A stretch of DNA of 64,000 nucleotides from assembly GCA_015061005.1 (NCBI GenBank), contig SUXJ01000005.1, forward strand, positions 131,057-195,056, written 5' to 3'. The translations under genes were made by a program, and so were the position numbers. Position 1 is the stretch's first letter. Every line of letters starts with the position of its first letter. The notes below the pieces were generated by a model. The model ran no database searches. It had not been told where the DNA came from and worked only from the letters and a program-made list of their open reading frames with translations. Shown here in pieces: positions 53,781 through 60,698 of this stretch. The stretch is from Bacteroidales bacterium (GTDB lineage Bacteria; Bacteroidota; Bacteroidia; Bacteroidales; Muribaculaceae).

Positions 53781-55307
53781 ATGAAAACTAAAAATATATT
53801 CACTACTGCATTTGCGTCTCTGACTGCAACATGTGCACTTGCAGCTGATAAACCTAATATAATCCTTTTCTTGGTTGACGACATGGGATGGCAGGACACG
53901 TCGGTCCCCTTCTGCTCGGAGAAATCACCGCTTAATGCGCACTTCAACACTCCGAATATGGAGCGACTTGCGGCGCAGGGAACAATGTTCACTAATGCTT
54001 ATGCAAGCTCGATAAGTTCGCCTTCGCGTTGTTCGTTGATGACCGGCATGAATGCCGCCCGTCATGCCGTTACGAATTGGACTTTGAAATATAACGTAAA
54101 GACTGACGGTGATGATAACGTTACAACGCCTCCGGAGTGGAATTATAACGGAATTCAACCCGTGGGCGGAGTAGAGCATTCTGCGGAAGTTACTCCTTTA
54201 CCTCGCTTATTGAAGCAAAAAGGGTATCACACGATTCATTGCGGCAAGGCGCATTTCGGAGCACTGACAACTCCTTCTGCCGATCCTTTGACAATGGGTT
54301 TTGACGTGAATATTGCCGGTCATGCCGCCGGCGGTCCCGCTTCATATCTTGGAGAGTTGAGATTCGGCCATGATGGTAGCGGCAATGCAAACAGTGACTT
54401 CTCAATTCCCGATATGGAGAATTATTGGGATAAAGATTTGTACGTAACCGAGGCCTTGACGCTCGAGGCAATTAAGGAATTGGATAAGGTGAAATCTCTT
54501 ACAGATACGCCGTTTTTTCTCTACATGGCGCATTATGCCGTTCATGTGCCTTTTGAGGCAGATAGCAGATTTGTTGACAAGTATCGCGCCATGGGACTCT
54601 CCGAGCGCGAAGCGGCTTATGCTTCAATGGTCGAGGGCGTGGATAAGAGTCTGGGCGATATTATGGATTACTTGGAGCAGAATGATTTGGCGGACAATAC
54701 CATAATTATGTTTATGAGCGACAACGGCGGCTATACCGGACCGGCTCGAAACGGCGAATATAATGCTCCTCTGCGCTCCGGCAAGGGCTCGGTCTATGAG
54801 GGTGGCATCAGGGAGCCCATGATAGTCAGTTGGCCCGGAGTTGCCGATAGAACTGCTGTTAGCAACGAGCCGGTGATTATCGAAGACTTCTTCCCGACAA
54901 TTCTTGAAATGGCCGGAGTGGAAAGCTATGAATCGGTTCAAACGATTGACGGCAGGAGTTTTGTCGGTCAGTTAAGCGGCGAGGCTGCTGCCGGCGAAGT
55001 GCGCAATTTTGTTTGGCACTTTCCGAATGTGTGGGGTGAAGGTGGTCTGAATAAGCAAAAGGGTTATGGCTCGACGAGTGCAATTCGCTGCGGAGATTAC
55101 AAGCTGGTCTATTGGTATTTCGACGGGTCTAAAGAACTTTATAATCTGCGCGAGGACATCGGCGAAGAAAATGACATCGCGGCAGAAAATCCGGAGTTAG
55201 TGGCGGAACTTAGCCAACAATTAGGTGAGTACTTGAGGAGCGCAGGCGCGCAACGCCCGACTCTCCGCACCACCGGCGCAGTTTGCCCCTGGCCCGATGA
55301 ACGGTAA
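53781..55307 (+). CDS. Secreted Ser-type sulfatase, copy B
   Basis: 508 aa. Same order as copy A: signal peptide ending CALAAD, PNIILFLVDDMGWQDTS, active-site SSPSRCSLMTG, MFMSDNGGYT, PLRSGKGSVYEGGIREPMI and the C-terminal GYGSTSAIRCGDYKLVYWY. The two proteins are very similar along the whole length, and a 119-base segment near the 3' end differs at only four positions. It follows the BspA-like gene by 7 bases. Substrate is unknown. Confidence 0.92.
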   Translation: MKTKNIFTTAFASLTATCALAADKPNIILFLVDDMGWQDTSVPFCSEKSPLNAHFNTPNMERLAAQGTMFTNAYASSISSPSRCSLMTGMNAARHAVTNWTLKYNVKTDGDDNVTTPPEWNYNGIQPVGGVEHSAEVTPLPRLLKQKGYHTIHCGKAHFGALTTPSADPLTMGFDVNIAGHAAGGPASYLGELRFGHDGSGNANSDFSIPDMENYWDKDLYVTEALTLEAIKELDKVKSLTDTPFFLYMAHYAVHVPFEADSRFVDKYRAMGLSEREAAYASMVEGVDKSLGDIMDYLEQNDLADNTIIMFMSDNGGYTGPARNGEYNAPLRSGKGSVYEGGIREPMIVSWPGVADRTAVSNEPVIIEDFFPTILEMAGVESYESVQTIDGRSFVGQLSGEAAAGEVRNFVWHFPNVWGEGGLNKQKGYGSTSAIRCGDYKLVYWYFDGSKELYNLREDIGEENDIAAENPELVAELSQQLGEYLRSAGAQRPTLRTTGAVCPWPDER

Positions 55308-55349
55308 TAGAATAAGATGATAGAATGAGCGAGAGCGGATTGAACTCAA

Positions 55350-56705
55350 TCAACTCTCGCTTGTTTTAGTTCTGTTTGCAACAAAACGCTTCAAGAGGAA
55401 AGTTAGGAAGTAAGGGAATGTGTAGAATTTGCCATTAAAACCGATGTTTTTATATCCTAATTTAATGCCATACTTCACATCGGAGTAGTTGTTATCATTT
55501 AAAAGTCTGTTCAGTGATGCTGTTGAACCATCTGTGGCTTTAACTTCAATCGGAATGAGAGAATTGGTGTCTCTGATGAAGAAATCCATTTCGACAGCCG
55601 GCTTGTCGCTGTGGTAATAATAAAGGTTATAGCCTTGTTTTACGAGCATATCTCCTACTATATTTTCGTAAATGGCTCCCTTATATGTGCCTAAATTCTT
55701 ATTGGCTCTTAAATCCTCCTGAGCTTCTTCATCGAGTGATGCAATCAAAAGGCCGGTATCTTTATAGTATATCTTATATAGTTTTGGATCATAGTTCCCC
55801 TTAAGAGGAAGCTCCGGTCGATTCAAACAATAGCAGACGTTTATAACGCCGGCATCTGAAAGCCAATCTACACAACCAATGTAATCTCTATTGCGTGCAT
55901 TCTTTGCAATCTTGGTAATCTGGAAGCGTTTGTTCTCTTTTGCCAAGAATGTGGAAATATGGTTATACACAGCCTTGACCTTTGCCTTGTCCAATCCATC
56001 TACGTATTTGGAGATGTCCTCCTCATAGTCTTTCAGCAGCTGCTTCTGAATGCCTAAAGTCCCGCTGAAATTTTTGTTTTTTACATAAGTATTCACTACC
56101 TCGGGCATGCCGCCGATAATGGCGTAATCTCGGAACAGTCCGAATAGGACATCCAGTTGCAGAGTAGCGAGAGGCGTAACCTCCAACATGTGCCGGTAGA
56201 GTTCATCAATAAAATCATCAGAGTAGCCGTTAGCCCATAGAAATTCTTCGAAGTCCATTGAGTACATTTCATAATCTTCTTTGTGCCCAACGCTATTTGA
56301 TTCGATCTCATTATAATTGATGCCCATTAGTGATCCGGAGCATATAACATCGAATCTTCCATCAAGTTTAAAAAATTTCAATGAAGTTGCGCAATTGGGG
56401 CAGGCTTGTAGTTCGTCAAAGAAGAATATAGTTCTGCCGGGAATAAACTCAGTTTCAGGGTTAAGGAGTGAGATGTTTTTCAGAATGGAATTTACCTCAA
56501 AGCCGTCATTGAAAATGTTGCAATATTTCTTCTGCTCTATGAAATTTATCTGTATGACGCTTGAATAATTTTGTTTGGCAAACCACTCAATTGAGCGGGT
56601 CTTACCAATCTGGCGTGCTCCTTTAACGATGAGGGGTTTCCTGTCCGGATTCTGCTTCCATGCGGTCAAAAAGGCGTCGATTTTTCTTCTGAGTAGCTTG
56701 TTCAT
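55350..56705 (-). CDS. AAA ATPase with DUF4143 domain
   Basis: 451 aa from the ATG at 56705; the longer frame starts inside the mRNA leader. Walker A LIVKGARQIGKTRSIEWF near residue 25, Walker B TIFFFDELQACP near 90, then the AAA_14-type central part and a C-terminal DUF4143 domain (KIYYKDTGLLIASLDEEAQ near 340, and AVEMDFFIRDTNSLIPIEVKA with a nuclease-like E-x-K pattern near 400). Such proteins are widespread in Bacteroidetes and of unknown function. A -7 box TATCTTTG (56737-56730, minus strand) lies 25 bases upstream of the ATG, and 31-bp tandem repeats lie just behind it. Confidence 0.87.
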   Translation of the reverse strand: MNKLLRRKIDAFLTAWKQNPDRKPLIVKGARQIGKTRSIEWFAKQNYSSVIQINFIEQKKYCNIFNDGFEVNSILKNISLLNPETEFIPGRTIFFFDELQACPNCATSLKFFKLDGRFDVICSGSLMGINYNEIESNSVGHKEDYEMYSMDFEEFLWANGYSDDFIDELYRHMLEVTPLATLQLDVLFGLFRDYAIIGGMPEVVNTYVKNKNFSGTLGIQKQLLKDYEEDISKYVDGLDKAKVKAVYNHISTFLAKENKRFQITKIAKNARNRDYIGCVDWLSDAGVINVCYCLNRPELPLKGNYDPKLYKIYYKDTGLLIASLDEEAQEDLRANKNLGTYKGAIYENIVGDMLVKQGYNLYYYHSDKPAVEMDFFIRDTNSLIPIEVKATDGSTASLNRLLNDNNYSDVKYGIKLGYKNIGFNGKFYTFPYFLTFLLKRFVANRTKTSES

Positions 56706-56739
56706 GGGTAAAGTGCTTTGTTTCAAGCGCAAAGATAAT

Positions 56740-56816
56740 AAATTTCACATAATTCGCCTTGTTTTTGGCGAAATTTTCACACAATCCGCCTTGTTTTAGC
56801 TAAAATTTTCACATTT
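56740..56816. repeat. 31-bp tandem repeats upstream of the AAA ATPase gene
   Basis: Two imperfect 31-bp units (56740-56770 and 56771-56801) and a partial third. The shared core is CGCCTTGTTTT, then GC, then AAATTTTCACA. The period is close to three helical turns, so all units face the same side. They sit directly upstream of the minus-strand -7 box (56737-56730), a position that suits an operator. Confidence 0.65.
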
Positions 56817-56835
56817 CCCCGGGATTTTGTGGCTA

Positions 56836-57177
56836 TCAGAAGCTGAGGGTGACGGAGACGGAGGCAAGGGGGTAGGGTATGGGCGGAGCGAGTTTGGTGA
56901 GGGTGAGAGTGCCTGATTTGACGGCGGGGAAGTTCCCGAGAATTGCGTTGCACAGGCGCGATGCGGCGTGTTCAATGAGGTCGGAGGGGATTTGCATTTC
57001 GCCTACAATGAGGTCGCATACTTCGGCATAGTTCACCGTGGAGGCGAGATTGTCGGAGCCGTCGTAGCTGTCAACGTTGAGAGTGACGCTTACTTCGAAG
57101 TCTTGCCCAACTGTGCGCTCCAGCGGCATGACTCCATGGTTTGCGCGGACAAGGAGTCTGTTAATGTTGATTTGCAT
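56836..57177 (-). CDS. folB: Dihydroneopterin aldolase
   Basis: 113 aa. FolB cleaves dihydroneopterin in folate synthesis. The family blocks are present: RANHGVMPLERTVGQDFEV with the substrate loop, STVNYAEVCDLI with the active tyrosine, LIEHAASRLC, and the lysine in LTLTKLAPPIP near residue 96. It directly follows a small membrane-protein gene (1 base between the stop and this ATG). No other folate genes are in the window. Confidence 0.92.
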   Translation of the reverse strand: MQININRLLVRANHGVMPLERTVGQDFEVSVTLNVDSYDGSDNLASTVNYAEVCDLIVGEMQIPSDLIEHAASRLCNAILGNFPAVKSGTLTLTKLAPPIPYPLASVSVTLSF

Positions 57178-57408
57178 TTAAAATGGTTCGTTGAGGGGAT
57201 TGCGGTTTTTAGGTGTCGGGTGTGTGGAGGGAGTGGATGGTTTCTTTTTCTCTTGGATTGAATCGCGGGTTTGGATTATTTTCGGAATTTCGCTGACGGG
57301 TTGAGCCCCTCGGCGAGGTATAACTGCCGTTGCGATGCAAGCAAGGATTATGAGTATTCCCGTAAGGAGAAGCCCTATGCGTTCGTTAGAGGTGAGTTTT
57401 CTGCTCAT
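57178..57408 (-). CDS. Small single-pass membrane protein (76 aa)
   Basis: 76 aa from the ATG at 57408; the longer frame runs through the -7 box TACCTTTG (57425-57418, minus strand). One membrane helix near residues 10-30 (GLLLTGILIILACIATAVI) is followed by a basic, Pro/Thr-rich tail. No family recognised. It lies immediately before folB and shares its promoter region with the divergent tRNA-Leu gene. Confidence 0.65.
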   Translation of the reverse strand: MSRKLTSNERIGLLLTGILIILACIATAVIPRRGAQPVSEIPKIIQTRDSIQEKKKPSTPSTHPTPKNRNPLNEPF

Positions 57409-57431
57409 AGTGAATGCAAAGGTAGTGAAGT

Positions 57432-57463
57432 TTTGCAAAATTCGGAAATTCTTTATAACTTTG
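57432..57463 (+). promoter_or_regulatory. Promoter of tRNA-Leu
   Basis: TTTG at 57432-57435 and TAACTTTG at 57456-57463 with 20 bases between them, a full consensus. Transcription would begin near 57470, about 18 bases before the tRNA. Confidence 0.8.
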
Positions 57464-57487
57464 CAGCGGTCTAAAAGGGCAGAAAAT

Positions 57488-57571
57488 GCTCGAATGGTGA
57501 AATGGTAGACACTGGGGACTTAAAATCCCCTGGCCATTGCGGCCGTGCGGGTTCGAGTCCCGCTTCGAGCA
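57488..57571 (+). tRNA. tRNA-Leu (anticodon TAA)
   Basis: 84 bases. Acceptor stem GCTCGAA with TTCGAGC, D arm with TGGTAGACA, anticodon stem GGGGA with TCCCC around a loop with anticodon TAA, a long variable arm (class II), and the T arm GCGGGTTCGAGTCCCGC. CCA is not encoded. The anticodon reads UUA and UUG codons. Confidence 0.97.
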
Positions 57572-57578
57572 CGGACGG

Positions 57579-57608
57579 AGGCATCCTCAAAGGAGAGGGT
57601 GCCTTTAT
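57579..57608 (+). terminator. Terminator of tRNA-Leu
   Basis: GGCATCCTC pairs with GAGGGTGCC (one G-T wobble), followed by TTTATTT. It lies 8 bases after the tRNA end. Confidence 0.8.
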
Positions 57609-57697
57609 TTGTGAAGTTGCGGACTTGAATTTGGGTGATAAAGATAATTTTGATAACTTTGTCTGCACATAAAAGTATTGATTAAAAAAATAAAGGT

Positions 57698-58990
57698 ATG
57701 AAGAAGACACTTTTGACAATGTTGATTGCGGCTGCTACAACTCTTACGGTTGCTTGCAGCAGTAGTACAACCGACGAACCGAGAACAACGGTTACGCTGT
57801 CAGGCAATGCGTATGTAACAGCGGCTGAGGAAGGCGCCTCAGCGTTTATTGACGAGTCGCGTTGCGAAATTGCGAATTGGAACAATCCCTCCACGGTTAT
57901 CAGTTTCTATTTCAAGCCGCAGCAGAGCGGCAAAATGAGCGTGGCATTACAAGCTAAGGGTCATTCGCGCATCGAGGTTTCGCTTTTGGGCAAAACAAAG
58001 GAGGTGAAGCTCAACAGCGATGAGTTGCAGACGGTTAAAGTCGGCGACTTCAAGGTTGATAAACCGGGCTACGTGAAGATGGATATTCGCGGTTTGAAGA
58101 TTGAGCAAGGCGAGACCTTCGGCAATGTGGCGGCTGTAGAGGTCGGTGGAAATGTCGGAGAGATTATCAACGTTTCGCCAACGTTTAGCACTCATTTCGG
58201 TCGTCGCGGTCCATCGACTCACTTCGGTTATACCTTGCCTAAGGACGAGGATATCGAATGGTTCTATAATGAGGTGGTTGTGCCCGAGGACGGAGATATG
58301 CCCGGCAGTTACTACATGGCATGCGGCTTCGGCGAGGGATATTTCGGAATGCAGAACAATAGTCCCTATCCCCGCAGAGTGCTCTTCTCGGTTTGGAGTC
58401 CCTATCAGACCGACAATGCCGCCGAAATTCCGGATTCTCTGAGAGTTAAGTTGGTGAAGAAGGGCGCTGACGTGACGGTTCAAGACTTTGGCAATGAAGG
58501 CGCAGGCGGTCAGAGTTTTATGCACTATGATTGGAAGCCCGGCGAGCGTTGCCGTTTCCTCATCGGCGTAAGACCCGACGGGAAGGGAAACACCGTCTAT
58601 ACGGCATATTTCTTTGATAACAACAAGGAGAAGTGGGCGTTGGTGGCTTCATTCCGTCGTCCGCAGATTACGACTTGGTACACTCATGCTCATTCATTCT
58701 TGGAAAACTTTGTGCCCGAAATGGGCTATTTCACGCGCAAGGCGCTGTATCAAAATCAGTGGGCTCGCACGGTTGATGGTCGTTGGCTGCCGGTAATGCA
58801 GGGTAGATTTACTTGCGACACTACCGGTCATGAAAAGCAGCGTCAGGATTATACCGGCGGAGTTGAAGGCGAAGGCTTCTTCTTGAAAATGGGCGGATTC
58901 TTCGATGATTTTACGGAATCGCGCACCATGTTTGAGCGTGGAGGCAACGTTACTGAGGCTCCGGAAATCGATTTCTCAACGCTTGAGTAA
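57698..58990 (+). CDS. DUF3472/DUF5077 lipoprotein
   Basis: 430 aa. Lipoprotein signal ending LTVACSSS (cysteine near residue 20). Residues 35-145 look like a DUF5077 beta domain (SAFIDESRCEIANWNNP; VSLLGKTKEVKL), and residues 155-400 like DUF3472 (FSTHFGRRGPSTHFGYTLP, YMACGFGEGYFGMQ, FLIGVRPDGKGNTVYTAYF). Both are often carbohydrate-related surface proteins in Bacteroidetes; no catalytic role is established. It stands alone between the tRNA terminator and a strong hairpin. Confidence 0.82.
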   Translation: MKKTLLTMLIAAATTLTVACSSSTTDEPRTTVTLSGNAYVTAAEEGASAFIDESRCEIANWNNPSTVISFYFKPQQSGKMSVALQAKGHSRIEVSLLGKTKEVKLNSDELQTVKVGDFKVDKPGYVKMDIRGLKIEQGETFGNVAAVEVGGNVGEIINVSPTFSTHFGRRGPSTHFGYTLPKDEDIEWFYNEVVVPEDGDMPGSYYMACGFGEGYFGMQNNSPYPRRVLFSVWSPYQTDNAAEIPDSLRVKLVKKGADVTVQDFGNEGAGGQSFMHYDWKPGERCRFLIGVRPDGKGNTVYTAYFFDNNKEKWALVASFRRPQITTWYTHAHSFLENFVPEMGYFTRKALYQNQWARTVDGRWLPVMQGRFTCDTTGHEKQRQDYTGGVEGEGFFLKMGGFFDDFTESRTMFERGGNVTEAPEIDFSTLE

Positions 58991-59004
58991 AAACTTATAA
59001 TAAT

Positions 59005-59044
59005 GTGGGTTCGACGAATTTTAGTTAAAGTTCGTCGAACTCAC
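59005..59044 (+). terminator. Hairpin after the DUF3472 gene
   Basis: GTGGGTTCGACGAA pairs with TTCGTCGAACTCAC (14 bp, one G-T wobble) around a 12-base loop, 14 bases after the stop. The remaining gap to 59172 holds nothing I recognise. Confidence 0.75.
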
Positions 59045-59172
59045 GTTAAATACGTATCCGACGGTAGCGGCACACACGACATGATACGAAATGCCGAGAA
59101 GAAACACAGAAATGCTATGCATAAATAACAGTAATAAAAAAGAATGAACAGTTATTCAATGACATACAGCCT

Positions 59173-60228
59173 ATGAAATACATAGCCACTGCCCTTTTGG
59201 CTTTTATGACCGTTACTTTGGTCACCGGTGGTGTTCTTCTGTGGAAACGTCGTAAGGAAACGGGAGATTATTCACGTATCATTTGGGCCGTATTCAGCTG
59301 GTTCTCGGCGTTCTTTGCTCTGACATTCATCATGCGTACGTGGCAGGAGACTACTACGGCTGACGGAGCATTCTTCGAGCCGGAGCATACCTTTGTGCCG
59401 ATTCTCATACAGATGGCATTCTTCCTTTATCCACTTGAGGTAATCCACCCGACAATCAGCAGAGCTAGGGTTTATGTGCTTCTGTTTACTCCTTTGATAT
59501 TGTTGGTTGCTATTGGAATGTGTGCCGGCATTGAATATACTCCTATATATACTTATGCAGACCTGTGGCAACATATCGGAAAATTTAATGTATGGTTCCG
59601 ATTGTTCTCACTTATGGTGATGTTGTTCTATTGTTTCTCTCTTTTTCTTGTGCCGTATGACTGGCGGAAGAGCAGCGCCGACAAGAGGTTCATAACGTTC
59701 TACTCCTGCGGATTCTGCCTGATTGGTCTGCTTCATTTCGCCATACAGATGTTTCACGCCTATTTTCTCGTGCTTGCCCATCAGATTGTGTGGATATCAT
59801 TCTTCCTGTCTGTGGTTTGGTATGAGTTGAGAGAGCGTCTGCTTGTACCGCCGGCAGCCCTGAAACAGAAAGAGTCCTACGATTGTGACTCCACAGAAGA
59901 TGGTCTTTGGGGAGAGATAACCCTTTTATTGGATAACAAAGAGAAGTGGAGAGATCCGAATCTGAGCCTTAGTTCTCTGTCAGAACTGCTGGATTCAAAC
60001 CGTACATATATAGGAGAAGCCTTCAAACAAAACACAGGAATGACTTTTGTCGAGTATATGACCAAACGTCGTATCGACTATGTCATGGCCGGAATGAAAG
60101 ATAATCCAAAGGCAGATATTCATGAACTTTTCAACTATGTCGGTTACCGTCAGCGAAGCACCGCATGGAGAAATTTTCAGAAGATAACAGGGATGACACC
60201 AACTGAATTTGTCGATAATCTGAAATAG
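59173..60228 (+). CDS. Membrane-bound AraC-family regulator
   Basis: 351 aa. Six or seven membrane helices fill residues 1-225 (first: YIATALLAFMTVTLVTGGVLL), and a cytoplasmic AraC-type HTH domain follows (LSLSSLSELLDSNRTYIGEA and LFNYVGYRQRSTAWRNFQ, ending GMTPTEFVDNLK). The fold lets a membrane sensor act directly on DNA. A terminator lies right behind it, and beyond that come two direct repeats with 21-bp period in front of the sstT-remnant/adenine-deaminase operon, the likely target (inference from position). Confidence 0.88.
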   Translation: MKYIATALLAFMTVTLVTGGVLLWKRRKETGDYSRIIWAVFSWFSAFFALTFIMRTWQETTTADGAFFEPEHTFVPILIQMAFFLYPLEVIHPTISRARVYVLLFTPLILLVAIGMCAGIEYTPIYTYADLWQHIGKFNVWFRLFSLMVMLFYCFSLFLVPYDWRKSSADKRFITFYSCGFCLIGLLHFAIQMFHAYFLVLAHQIVWISFFLSVVWYELRERLLVPPAALKQKESYDCDSTEDGLWGEITLLLDNKEKWRDPNLSLSSLSELLDSNRTYIGEAFKQNTGMTFVEYMTKRRIDYVMAGMKDNPKADIHELFNYVGYRQRSTAWRNFQKITGMTPTEFVDNLK

Positions 60229-60231
60229 CAG

Positions 60232-60268
60232 AATCGCCCGTTTCATCGAAGAAATCGGGCGATTTTCT
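60232..60268 (+). terminator. Terminator of the AraC regulator gene
   Basis: AATCGCCCG pairs with CGGGCGATT around a 15-base loop and is followed by TTCTTG; it begins 3 bases after the stop codon. Confidence 0.85.
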
Positions 60269-60271
60269 TGT

Positions 60272-60310
60272 TTTTGTAAAATTGCAACGGGGTTTTGTAA
60301 AATTGCAACG
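60272..60310. repeat. Two 18-bp direct repeats, 21-bp period (putative operator)
   Basis: TTTTGTAAAATTGCAACG occurs at 60272-60289 and again, identical, at 60293-60310. The 21-bp period puts both on one face of the helix, as in AraC-family operators. The second copy ends about 8 bases before the expected -33 position of the downstream promoter, which lacks a good TTTG. The arrangement suits activation by the neighbouring AraC regulator. Confidence 0.75.
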
Positions 60311-60341
60311 CCTGAAATTTCCCCATATTATTGCATCACCG

Positions 60342-60349
60342 TACCTTTG
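60342..60349 (+). promoter_or_regulatory. -7 box of the sstT-remnant/ade/PSD operon
   Basis: TACCTTTG matches TAnnTTTG; transcription would begin near 60356, just before the ATG at 60373. No TTTG lies at the -33 distance, which suggests dependence on an activator. Confidence 0.55.
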
Positions 60350-60372
60350 TGAATTGAATATTGTAATAAGGT

Positions 60373-60681
60373 ATGGAAATCATCAAATCTATCCACAACA
60401 GATGGCTGCAGACCAACCTGATGCTGCGTATTTTTGCCGGCATCGTCGTTGGCTCTGTGCTGGCACTCACCGTGCCGGGCGTTAGTGCAGTATCTATGTT
60501 GGGCGACCTCTTCGTGGGTGCCCTCAAGGCGATGGCTCCTGTATTGGTGGCGGTAGGATTTATCATCGGTGTAGTTCAAGACTCCGTAGAAACCGCTCTC
60601 AACTCCAGCGGCGATGCGATGTTCACCATCGCTTCGGAGATGCGCGAGCGGCTGAAACGCGGCGAGAAGATTGAGTTATAA
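60373..60681 (+). pseudogene. sstT serine/threonine transporter remnant with in-frame internal deletion
   Basis: 102 aa. Residues 1-57 match the N-terminus of SstT ([20 protein letters not shown], then [14 protein letters not shown]). Residues 58-102 match the extreme C-terminus ([20 protein letters not shown], then a charged tail). SstT is about 400 aa, so roughly 300 central codons are missing without loss of frame. All substrate- and sodium-binding hairpins lie in the missing part, so it cannot transport. The junction falls near 60540-60550. It is the first gene of the operon; adenine deaminase starts 17 bases later. Confidence 0.85.
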
Positions 60682-60698
60682 TTAAAGGTATAAGTACT

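Noticed and set aside
53762..53992. Minus-strand frame opposite the start of sulfatase copy B
   Set aside because: A similar frame lies opposite copy A because the genes are paralogous; it is a shadow of the conserved coding strand.
47339..55307. The sulfatase region as an insertion sequence or composite transposon
   Set aside because: No transposase, terminal inverted repeats or target duplications were seen; the repeats are the paralogous genes themselves.
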